A stretch of 8,123 nucleotides of DNA from Chitinophaga pinensis (lineage in GTDB: Bacteria; Bacteroidota; Bacteroidia; AKYH767-A; OLB10), in the NCBI GenBank assembly GCA_945872015.1, contig CAMBYJ010000074.1, positions 1-8,123 of the forward strand. The letters run 5' to 3'. The translations under genes were made by a program, and so were the position numbers. This document shows, piece after piece, positions 1 through 5,864 of this stretch; position 1 is the first letter of the stretch, and each line of letters opens with the position of its first letter. A model generated the notes under the pieces. It saw only the letters and a program-made list of their open reading frames with translations. It was not told the DNA's origin and did not search any database.

Positions 1-1781
1 TTTGGAGCAATCCATTTTGAGTTTACTACTTTTCCCTCCTTTGTTCCAGCTAGTAAATAAGGCGAAAGCAATGCTCCATTGTCTTTTATTTTTAATTCAT
101 AATTATCTCCAGCAGTTTTAATTGCCGATATCTTGTAATCTATTTTATCTGTTGTGTTTATTAAATCCTGAAAAAACCAGTTTAAACTTTTATCACTCAC
201 TTCTTCAAATACTTTTTGCATATCCTTCGGGTAAGGATGTTTAAATGCCCATCTGTCGAAATAAGTACGCATGCAATTGTCAAATACTTCATCACCTAAA
301 TAGCTCTTTAAATAATTCAATACATAACCTGTTTTCATGTAAACAATGGTTCCATAATTCATAGAGGTGTATTTCGCTGAATGTAATTCAATAGGTTGAT
401 CATCGTTTTCTGCCGCCGATAACAAATACGCAAATCCAAACGCATCTTTATAGTTTAAGCGATCTAGTCCAATGATTTTATTAAGTCCTCCAAGTCCCTC
501 GCTAAGGCTATTTGATAAGGAATCCGCTTTCGGTGGGTATTTCGTTAAGCTATAGCGCATCTCATAAAATGAGTTGACCCCTTCGTCCATCCAAGGGTGT
601 TCTCGTTCATTGCTTCCGAAGATTCCATAAAACCAGTTGTGTCCAACTTCATGTACAATAGTTGTTTCTAACGTTTTGGCATTACCGCTTGCGCCTATAA
701 TGGTCACATTTGGATATTCCATTCCGCCGCCCGCTGCAATTGTACCATCCACTGCCGTACAATGATTATAAGGATAATCGCCAATCCAATTCGAATAATA
801 CTTCAGAGCATCTTTTATGTACTCAGGACTTTTCAACCATAGATTATATTCATTGTTGGTAAATAACGACCATGTAGTGACTCTTTTACCAGTTCTGTCT
901 AAAACTATTTCATCTTTTAAAACATGATAGCGTTTATCTGCAAACCATCCGAAATCATGAATTTTTTCCTGATGAAAATGAATTGTTTTTAATTTATCTG
1001 AGCTCTTTGGGAAACTCATATCTTTTTTTTCATTGGGCAATAATACATCCACTTGATTCATTGTTTTAACCGCTAAGCCATTCATGCGAATAATCTCAGC
1101 AGCATTATCGCTATTCGCATCTTCAACTAAATCTCCTGTAGCACCTACCACATAGTTTTCTGGAAGTGTTAGATAAACATCAAAGCTTCCATATTCAGAA
1201 TAAAATTCTCCCTGATTTAAATAGGGCATGTTATGCCATCCAAACTGATCATATACTGCAGGCTTTGGATACCATTGAGTAATAGCATAGGCTTGTCCTA
1301 TATGACCTAAGCGTGAAAATTTCCCATTGGGGATTTTAACTTTAAAAGGAGTAGTGATTACCGCCCGTTGTCCTGGTAAAAGAGGTTCGTTAAGCACTAA
1401 TTTGCAGTAGTCGTTATGTAGCCCATCGAAATCAACTTGAACTGATTTAGTGTTTACCTTAAAATCAATTGAGTCGATATGCCCGCGATCTTTTTCTTCT
1501 GCAAAATATAGGGCGCTATTACCTTGATTTAATTCCTGCTGACATAACGCTGTATTTTTGTCTTTGTATGCATTAGGCCAAAGATGTATGTAAATGTAAG
1601 TTAAGGTATCTTGAGACCGATTGATATAATCTATACTGATCTTAGCAGATAAAGTGTGATTGACATCGTTTAATGAGCAATAAATTTTATAGTTAACCTC
1701 TTGTTGAAAATAGTTGCTTTGAGCTAATAGAACTATAGGAGATAAAAGTGTAGCGAGAACAAAAATGATTTTCTTTAACAT
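1..1781 (-). CDS. Secreted M1 family zinc metallopeptidase (aminopeptidase N-like), C-terminus beyond the window
   Basis: An uninterrupted minus-strand frame of 593 codons runs from ATG at 1781 off the left edge. It begins with a signal peptide (MLKKII, then a hydrophobic stretch ending LLA-QS near residue 20), so the enzyme is exported to the periplasm or beyond. The zinc site is complete: HEVGH at residues 377-381, then 18 residues to E400 in WMDEG, with H377, H381 and E400 as ligands and E378 as catalytic base. GGMEYP at 352-357 is the equivalent of the GAMEN substrate-binding motif. VYMKTG carries Y481, matching the transition-state tyrosine of the family. The N-terminal 300 or so residues fit the beta-rich M1 domain. 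The likely reaction is removal of N-terminal residues from peptides; specificity cannot be read. The frame continues about 110 residues past Y481, so only the C-terminal part is missing. The A-rich stretch before ATG supports this start. No convincing promoter was found. Confidence 0.95.
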   Translation of the reverse strand, partial: MLKKIIFVLATLLSPIVLLAQSNYFQQEVNYKIYCSLNDVNHTLSAKISIDYINRSQDTLTYIYIHLWPNAYKDKNTALCQQELNQGNSALYFAEEKDRGHIDSIDFKVNTKSVQVDFDGLHNDYCKLVLNEPLLPGQRAVITTPFKVKIPNGKFSRLGHIGQAYAITQWYPKPAVYDQFGWHNMPYLNQGEFYSEYGSFDVYLTLPENYVVGATGDLVEDANSDNAAEIIRMNGLAVKTMNQVDVLLPNEKKDMSFPKSSDKLKTIHFHQEKIHDFGWFADKRYHVLKDEIVLDRTGKRVTTWSLFTNNEYNLWLKSPEYIKDALKYYSNWIGDYPYNHCTAVDGTIAAGGGMEYPNVTIIGASGNAKTLETTIVHEVGHNWFYGIFGSNEREHPWMDEGVNSFYEMRYSLTKYPPKADSLSNSLSEGLGGLNKIIGLDRLNYKDAFGFAYLLSAAENDDQPIELHSAKYTSMNYGTIVYMKTGYVLNYLKSYLGDEVFDNCMRTYFDRWAFKHPYPKDMQKVFEEVSDKSLNWFFQDLINTTDKIDYKISAIKTAGDNYELKIKDNGALLSPYLLAGTKEGKVVNSKWIAP

Positions 1782-2086
1782 GTTTTTTCGTTTTATCAGC
1801 ACGAAATTATGTAAATTTAGAGTAACTTCTATTTTCGATATTCTTTGTATGGTATTTAAAACCTGCAGTATTTTTTTATTTGATAAATGGTTTAATAAGC
1901 TGATAAACTTAATCTGCGAATTGTGCAACATTTCATCTCATTGTTGTAACGCCTTCTAGATTGAGGTTACTCATTTTTGAACTATCATAATTAGCGAGTT
2001 ATCACCCCCGGTCTTTTTTATTTTGTTGTCGTTTGCAATTCAGCCAGACTGATGATTCGTTAATATGTAATTTATATTTTCTCATT
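1782..2086. other. AT-rich intergenic region between the peptidase and the cupin gene
   Basis: This gap separates two divergently oriented genes and should hold the promoter of the minus-strand peptidase and that of the plus-strand cupin group. I found no good match to the Bacteroidota TTG-N19-TAnnTTTG promoter on either strand; the closest are one-mismatch -7 boxes without a -33 partner. A short plus-strand open frame at 1765-1959 is hydrophobic, rich in F, I and C, and overlaps the peptidase start, so I do not call it a gene. A C-rich patch (TCACCC at 2002-2007) can pair with the left arm of the hairpin at 2087-2112. Confidence 0.6.
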
Positions 2087-2116
2087 AAAGGGTGAGAGTT
2101 TTCTCACCCTTTTTTT
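2087..2116 (+). terminator. Strong intrinsic terminator-like hairpin in the cupin leader
   Basis: The arms AAAGGGTGAGA (2087-2097) and TCTCACCCTTT (2102-2112) form a perfect 11-bp stem with a 4-nt loop. The T-run extends to 2116. The orientation fits plus-strand termination; read on the minus strand the downstream T-run is short. The last T is 7 nt before the cupin ATG at 2124, so it is either the 3' end of an unannotated upstream transcript or an attenuator in the cupin mRNA leader. Confidence 0.75.
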
Positions 2117-2123
2117 AAAACCT

Positions 2124-2471
2124 ATGACAATGGATAATTCAGAAGTTGAAAAATCGAAAGCCTTAATAACAGTTGAACTTATTGAGTACATCCCAAATTC
2201 AGTAGTAATTAAAACAATTTTGAAAAAGACAACTGGATCTGTCACTGTAATGTCTGTTGATGATGGTGAAGGTTTGTCCGAAAGAACAAGTGCTTTTGAT
2301 ACCTATGCTCAAATAATTGATGGACAGGCTGAGCTAATAATAGGAGGTAAGAAGTTTGTTTTATTTACAGGTGAATCTATCGTTATTCCTGCACATGTTT
2401 CAAGTTTTGTAAGCCCTAATCACCGCTTTAAAATGATATTAACCGTCATAAAAAGTGGATATGAAATGTAA
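2124..2471 (+). CDS. Small single-domain cupin protein lacking the canonical metal-binding histidines
   Basis: This 115-residue protein has the size and pattern of a single cupin beta-barrel. Motif 1 is recognisable as GEGLSERTSAFD (48-59), followed by IDGQAELIIGGK; motif 2 is GESIVIPAHVSSF (83-95), followed by a beta-rich end (RFKMILTVI). In related small cupins the motif 1 histidines stand where this protein has R54 and S56, and the motif 2 histidine stands where it has S94, so the normal metal centre appears absent. That suggests a binding or regulatory role, or metal-free activity, rather than classical dioxygenase or isomerase chemistry; no substrate can be named. ATG 2124 is used, although the in-frame ATG at 2130 (M3) is equally possible. 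A terminator-like hairpin sits directly upstream. The next gene begins 17 nt after its stop, suggesting co-transcription. Confidence 0.85.
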   Translation: MTMDNSEVEKSKALITVELIEYIPNSVVIKTILKKTTGSVTVMSVDDGEGLSERTSAFDTYAQIIDGQAELIIGGKKFVLFTGESIVIPAHVSSFVSPNHRFKMILTVIKSGYEM

Positions 2472-2488
2472 TTTTAAAACCTTTTCTT

Positions 2489-2746
2489 ATGAATATTTCA
2501 ACTATTTACAACAGCACATTGCATTTAGCTGCAATCAAAACCTGTAGTGTTATCGGTCATTCATGGCGATATAAAGATTATTCTAATTTCATTAAGCCTG
2601 ATGGTAGTCAGTATGATTTTACAATGGCACGTTGGTGTTGGCGTTGTCATCAACGTGCTTATTACAAAAACAACTGGGAATACGGTGAAAAAAGCAAATT
2701 CGATTTCATAAGCGATGCTTTAAGTGTACGATTAATCAAACTGTAG
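2489..2746 (+). CDS. Small hypothetical protein with a CHCC zinc-ribbon-like motif
   Basis: An 85-residue protein that I do not recognise as a characterised gene. It contains C19-x4-H24-x-W26 and C50-x2-C53 separated by about 23 aromatic-rich residues, then H54. This C-x3-GH-x-W ... C-x2-C arrangement resembles small phage and bacterial zinc-ribbon proteins (DUF1660-like), so one structural zinc held by C19, H24, C50 and C53 is a reasonable inference. The remainder is rich in W, Y, K and R, compatible with nucleic-acid or protein binding. There is no signal peptide or membrane segment. It follows the cupin gene by 17 nt and is probably in the same transcript. No terminator is visible in the 152 nt after it. 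The reading frame could be fortuitous, but the paired ligand motif makes a real gene more likely. Confidence 0.65.
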   Translation: MNISTIYNSTLHLAAIKTCSVIGHSWRYKDYSNFIKPDGSQYDFTMARWCWRCHQRAYYKNNWEYGEKSKFDFISDALSVRLIKL

Positions 2747-2848
2747 GCAAATTGATTTCTATTTGGTATGATATATTTCATAATTTATTACGAGATAAAT
2801 AATGCTAGTAGTTATGTTTTTCTTTCGCCGATGTATTAATATCGCATA

Positions 2849-2863
2849 AGTATTCGAAATACT
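2849..2863. repeat. Short inverted repeat upstream of the AraC-type regulator
   Basis: AGTATT (2849-2854) and AATACT (2858-2863) are perfect inverted arms around CGA, 35 nt before the regulator's ATG. It lies in the 152-nt AT-rich gap where that gene's promoter would be expected. It could be an operator, but AT-rich DNA makes short repeats like this by chance. Confidence 0.3.
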
Positions 2864-2898
2864 ATTAATTACAAGATTATCACTTTTAAATTATTTCT

Positions 2899-3459
2899 AT
2901 GAAATTGTATATAAAACATATGGTAAGTATTCGCTGTACAATGTTTGTGAAGAGCGAATTGGAAAAAATGGGATATACAGATTGTAATGTTAAGCTTGGA
3001 GAGGTTGTATGTCTTAATGATTTATCAAGCGCTCAACTAGATCATTTAAAAGAGGTGCTCCATGATGCTGGGCTTGATGTTTTAGATGATAAAAAATCAA
3101 TTTTAATTGAAAGAATCAAAAATGTGGTTATTGAAATGGTTCATTATCTGGATGAATTTCCTAAAACAAAATTCTCATGTTATTTAGCAGAAAAATTAAA
3201 TTATGATTACACCTATTTATCAAATCTTTTTTCAGAAACGGAAGGTCGAACTCTTGAGCATTTTGTGCTACATCATAAAGTAGAAAAGATAAAAGAGTTG
3301 ATTATGTATGATGAACTAAATCTAACAGAAATAGCTTTTAAAATGCATTATAGCAGTGTCGCTCACTTGTCCAATCAGTTTAAAAAAATTACTGGACATT
3401 CGCCTTCTGCATTCAAGGCAATGCATAATCGTTCTCGTTTAAATTTGGAAGATGTGTGA
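2899..3459 (+). CDS. AraC-family transcriptional regulator with HMA-like N-terminal domain
   Basis: A 186-residue cytoplasmic DNA-binding protein with two parts. Residues 1 to about 65 look like the small ferredoxin-like, heavy-metal-associated type domain typical of this Bacteroidota AraC subfamily (IKHMVSIRC, then KSELEKMG, LGEVV and LDDKKS). Residues about 85-175 are an AraC/XylS DNA-binding domain with two helix-turn-helix units: LAEKLNYDYTYLSNLFS (96-112) and LTEIAFKMHYSSVAHLSNQF (142-161), ending in the family signature TGHSPSAFK. From memory the subfamily usually reads MVCxRC at the N-terminus. Here it is M8-V-S10-I-R-C13, so the first cysteine of a CxxC site is replaced by serine and only C13 remains, which may weaken or change metal sensing. 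It sits between the zinc-ribbon gene and a CsbD-like gene on the same strand, both possible targets. The ligand and regulon are not visible. Confidence 0.9.
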   Translation: MKLYIKHMVSIRCTMFVKSELEKMGYTDCNVKLGEVVCLNDLSSAQLDHLKEVLHDAGLDVLDDKKSILIERIKNVVIEMVHYLDEFPKTKFSCYLAEKLNYDYTYLSNLFSETEGRTLEHFVLHHKVEKIKELIMYDELNLTEIAFKMHYSSVAHLSNQFKKITGHSPSAFKAMHNRSRLNLEDV

Positions 3460-3576
3460 ATCGTATAATTCAGAAGTTGTCTTTTGTAATGTATTCCCTT
3501 TTGCTTATATGCACCTTTGTTACGTAATAGTTTTTATTACTATGCACCCGCAGATTTCGGGTTAAATCTAAAAACC

Positions 3577-3777
3577 ATGGATGAATTAATTGAGAGTCCT
3601 ATTACCTCAAGGGCAAAATGGACCGAGCTTAAAGCTAAGCTTAAAACAAAATTCCCAGCTTTGACGGATACTGATCTTCAGTATGACGAAGGGAAACAGA
3701 ATGTAATGTTTGATAAACTCCAAGTCAAATTGGGGAAAACAAAAGCAGAGCTAGACTCTATTTTGAAAACATTATAG
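3577..3777 (+). CDS. CsbD-like general stress protein
   Basis: This 66-residue, lysine-rich, soluble protein matches the CsbD family pattern: W15 with spaced lysines (K19, K21, K23, K25), then LTDTDL (29-34), EGK (38-40), and LQVKLGKTKAE (48-58). Family members are small, stress-induced bacterial proteins whose biochemical role is unknown. I use ATG 3577 because the family begins just before the W/K-rich helix and an A-rich stretch (AAAAACC) precedes it. The frame stays open upstream to a TTG at 3517, but that extension does not resemble the family. It follows the AraC regulator by 117 nt and ends 9 nt before an intrinsic terminator. The gap to the regulator leaves room for its own promoter, but I saw no full consensus there. 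Confidence 0.85.
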   Translation: MDELIESPITSRAKWTELKAKLKTKFPALTDTDLQYDEGKQNVMFDKLQVKLGKTKAELDSILKTL

Positions 3778-3786
3778 TTTTTGTTT

Positions 3787-3816
3787 AAAGAGCCGCAAAA
3801 TTTGCGGCTCTTTTTT
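3787..3816 (+). terminator. Intrinsic terminator after the CsbD-like gene, facing carA
   Basis: AAAGAGCCGCAAA (3787-3799) pairs with TTTGCGGCTCTTT (3801-3813) around a tight AT loop, followed by T to 3816. It ends the plus-strand group. On the minus strand the same stem starts 1 nt after the carA stop codon (3815-3817), so it may also terminate carA, although the minus-strand T-run is only three bases and interrupted by A. Confidence 0.85.
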
Positions 3817-4936
3817 ATGCTGTTACTTTGTTTTTGATGGATTCTTTAAGGTTGAAAACAAAATCATCAAATAAATATTCTGAATCATGCGGACCAGGAG
3901 CAGCTTCAGGATGATGTTGAACAGAAAAAGCAGCTTTATCTTTTACTCTGATTCCTTCAATGCTATTGTCATTTAAATTAATATGTGTTATTTCAACGAT
4001 GTCTGATTTTTCTACGTCTTCTGGCATTACCGCAAATCCGTGATTTTGTGACGTTATTTCACAACGACCTGTAATAATATTTTTAACTGGATGGTTAATT
4101 CCTCTATGACCATTATGCATTTTAAAGGTACGAATACCACAAGCTTCAGCCAATAACTGATGTCCTAAGCAAATTCCAAAAATAGGTAAGTTAGTAGCTA
4201 ACATTGCTTTTACTTTTCCAACAGTGTCAGGCATAGCACCTGGGTCTCCAGGGCCATTGCTTAACATAAATCCATCAGGCTCCCACTGCATAATTTCATC
4301 AAAAGTAGTAGGGTATGGGAACACACGTACATGGCATCCTCTGTCTGCTAATAATCGAACAATATTTAATTTAACTCCAGCATCAAGTAAAGCCACTTTA
4401 TAATCGCCACCTTCATTATAATCAACTATTTGTTGTGTAGATACTTTAGAAGATAGTTCCAAGCCTTCCATAGGAGGTACATCTTTTAACATTTGTGTTA
4501 ATTCGTCGATGTTTTGGTTGGCAGTACTAATAATTGCATTCATAGCACCTTTCTCGCGTATGTGTTTTACGATAGCACGGGTATCCACATCCGTTATAAT
4601 GACTAAATTCTTGGTAGCTAAAAATTCTTGTATCGATTGATCGGCTTCTTTTCTGGAAGGTATCTGACTTAAGTTTCTGCAGATTAATCCTGAGATTTTT
4701 ATTCCGTCTGATTCCGACTCACTATTTTTAATTCCGTAATTGCCAATATGTACACTAGCCATTACCATTAATTGTCCTGTATAAGAAGGGTCAGTAAAAA
4801 TCTCCTGGTAACCAGTCATTCCAGTGTTAAAACATAGCTCTCCAGTTGCAACTCCAACTGCCCCTGCGGCCATTCCTTTAAAAACAGTTCCATCAGCTAA
4901 AACTAAAACAGCAGGTAATTTGGGAGCGTATTTCAT
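3815..4936 (-). CDS. carA: Carbamoyl-phosphate synthase small (glutaminase) subunit
   Basis: CarA hydrolyses glutamine and channels ammonia to CarB, which makes carbamoyl phosphate for pyrimidine and arginine synthesis in the cytoplasm. The 373-residue length is normal for the family. The N-terminal CPSase small-chain domain is intact (ADGTVFKG, FNTGMTGYQE, TDPSY, VHIGNYG, DVDTRAI). The C-terminal class I glutamine amidotransferase domain has SNGPGDP (226-232), the nucleophile C256 in GICLGHQ, SQNHGFAV, and H342 and E344 in HHPEAAPGPHD, so the catalytic triad is complete. The start at 4936 gives the usual N-terminus, and a TAATTTTG box lies 17 nt upstream. No carB lies beside it: downstream is the convergent CsbD-like gene, and upstream is rnhA after a 180-nt gap. 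It is therefore probably transcribed alone here, with carB elsewhere. Confidence 0.98.
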   Translation of the reverse strand: MKYAPKLPAVLVLADGTVFKGMAAGAVGVATGELCFNTGMTGYQEIFTDPSYTGQLMVMASVHIGNYGIKNSESESDGIKISGLICRNLSQIPSRKEADQSIQEFLATKNLVIITDVDTRAIVKHIREKGAMNAIISTANQNIDELTQMLKDVPPMEGLELSSKVSTQQIVDYNEGGDYKVALLDAGVKLNIVRLLADRGCHVRVFPYPTTFDEIMQWEPDGFMLSNGPGDPGAMPDTVGKVKAMLATNLPIFGICLGHQLLAEACGIRTFKMHNGHRGINHPVKNIITGRCEITSQNHGFAVMPEDVEKSDIVEITHINLNDNSIEGIRVKDKAAFSVQHHPEAAPGPHDSEYLFDDFVFNLKESIKNKVTA

Positions 4937-4953
4937 GGGAGTTTAGATTTCGG

Positions 4954-4961
4954 CAAAATTA
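4954..4961 (-). promoter_or_regulatory. Candidate -7 promoter box for carA
   Basis: Read on the minus strand this is TAATTTTG, a full match to the Bacteroidota -7 consensus TAnnTTTG. A TTTA at 4981-4984, 19 nt further upstream, is a partial match to the -33 TTTG. The predicted transcript would have a leader of roughly 10-15 nt before the carA ATG. Confidence 0.45.
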
Positions 4962-5046
4962 ATGATTCAAGCTCAAATATTAAATTGGTTTTATAAACAA
5001 AGTGAAAAATAAATACCATCCATTTCAGAGGGAAGTTGTTCATTTG

Positions 5047-5062
5047 TAATAATTAATTATTA
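5047..5062. repeat. Perfect 16-bp AT-only palindrome between rnhA and carA
   Basis: TAATAATTAATTATTA is its own reverse complement. It lies about 55 nt past the rnhA stop and 110 nt before carA. It could be a protein-binding site or a weak hairpin at the rnhA 3' end, but pure A/T palindromes are common in DNA of this composition. Confidence 0.35.
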
Positions 5063-5116
5063 ACAAAGTCGTTTATAAGCTTACTTCAAAAAATATTCAA
5101 TTCTTGAAAGGTACTT

Positions 5117-5758
5117 TTACTTTCTGCCAAAGTCTGCTGGATTTTCACCCCAGATTTCTGTCTCCCACTTATGAATAGGATTTTTATAAGTATTGTTTTG
5201 TAACCACGTCTCAGCTCTGTCGATTAATTCAAAGAGAATTGCATTTTTTGACGTTTCAACTAGCTTAGTTCCACACTTTTTCTTTTTTACCCAGCCAATT
5301 GCAATCTTACTATCGCTGTAAATAATTTTATTGGGCAACTCGCATTTTTTCAGATAAGCTAATGCATGCACAAGAGCTAGAAACTCCCCTATGTTATTTG
5401 TCCCATCGGCATAAGGACCCATTAAAAACAATTCAGTTTTCGTAGTAGTATCAACACCCTTGTATTCCATTTTTCCTGGATTACCACTGCAGGCTGCATC
5501 TACAGAAATGCTGTCACGAATAGGGTTATGGGTTGGTGGATGAGATATTTTTAAAGTCTTTTTTGTCCCTTTTGAAAAGGCAGAAATATGATTTGAATAA
5601 TGGCTCTTAAATGCAGCATCCGCTTCAACTTTACTTGTAAACGATTTGTATTTGGCAGCAGCAAAACCTTCAATATTTTTTTTGCAAGTATCCCAACTGC
5701 TGTAAACACCAGGAGACCTTCCTTCCCAAACAACGTAAAATTTCTTCTTCGTAGCCAT
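5117..5758 (-). CDS. rnhA: Ribonuclease HI with N-terminal viroplasmin-like hybrid-binding domain
   Basis: This 213-residue enzyme cleaves the RNA strand of RNA:DNA hybrids such as R-loops and replication primers. Residues about 5-50 form the small viroplasmin/hybrid-binding domain (FYVVWEGRSPGVYSSWDTC, then the YKSF motif), as in eukaryotic-type RNase H1. A linker of about 30 residues leads to the RNase H fold. Its catalytic acidic residues are all visible: D87 in SVDAACSGNPG, E125 in NNIGEFLAL, D149 in YSDSKIA, and D209 in NPADFGRK at the very C-terminus. The two-domain layout is known in Bacteroidota. The start at 5758 is supported by the conserved MATKKKFYVVW N-terminus and by a TAAGTTTG box directly upstream. 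It diverges from the FAD oxidase gene across a gap of 106 nt. I use rnhA for the RNase HI family; some annotations simply call it a viroplasmin-containing RNase H. Confidence 0.95.
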   Translation of the reverse strand: MATKKKFYVVWEGRSPGVYSSWDTCKKNIEGFAAAKYKSFTSKVEADAAFKSHYSNHISAFSKGTKKTLKISHPPTHNPIRDSISVDAACSGNPGKMEYKGVDTTTKTELFLMGPYADGTNNIGEFLALVHALAYLKKCELPNKIIYSDSKIAIGWVKKKKCGTKLVETSKNAILFELIDRAETWLQNNTYKNPIHKWETEIWGENPADFGRK

Positions 5759-5763
5759 TGTCG

Positions 5764-5771
5764 CAAACTTA
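5764..5771 (-). promoter_or_regulatory. Candidate -7 promoter box for rnhA
   Basis: Read on the minus strand this is TAAGTTTG, a full TAnnTTTG match. It ends only 5 nt before the rnhA ATG, so transcription from it would start at or almost at the start codon, giving a leaderless or near-leaderless mRNA. No -33 TTG is present at the usual distance, which lowers confidence. Confidence 0.35.
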
Positions 5772-5839
5772 CAGATTTTTGATTAATAAGTCGGTTGATT
5801 ACTTGTTTCGTAATTATGAAAAATGAACTTTTTTAAATT

Positions 5840-5847
5840 TAAATTTG
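5840..5847 (+). promoter_or_regulatory. Candidate -7 promoter box for the FAD-linked oxidase gene
   Basis: TAAATTTG fully matches TAnnTTTG and lies 17 nt before the ATG at 5865. No -33 TTG is found about 19 nt upstream. If functional, it rules out the upstream in-frame ATG at 5823 as the start, because the box lies inside that extension. Confidence 0.4.
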
Positions 5848-5864
5848 TTATTAAATCAAACAAA

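Noticed and set aside
1802..1809. Possible -7 promoter box (TAATTTCG on the minus strand) for the peptidase gene
   Set aside because: It has one mismatch to TAnnTTTG and no -33 TTG at a suitable distance, and such matches are frequent in AT-rich DNA.
1765..1959. Plus-strand open frame of 64 codons overlapping the start of the peptidase gene
   Set aside because: It is antisense to the peptidase signal peptide region and is made of F, I, C and K from AT-rich DNA. It has no recognisable motif or convincing ribosome site.
3517..3576. TTG-initiated N-terminal extension of the CsbD-like protein
   Set aside because: The added 20 residues do not resemble the family, whereas ATG 3577 has an A-rich upstream stretch and gives the usual CsbD length.
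5551..5782. Open frames on both strands overlapping the 5' end of rnhA
   Set aside because: Both are alternative-frame readings of a well-supported RNase H coding region and show no domain of their own.
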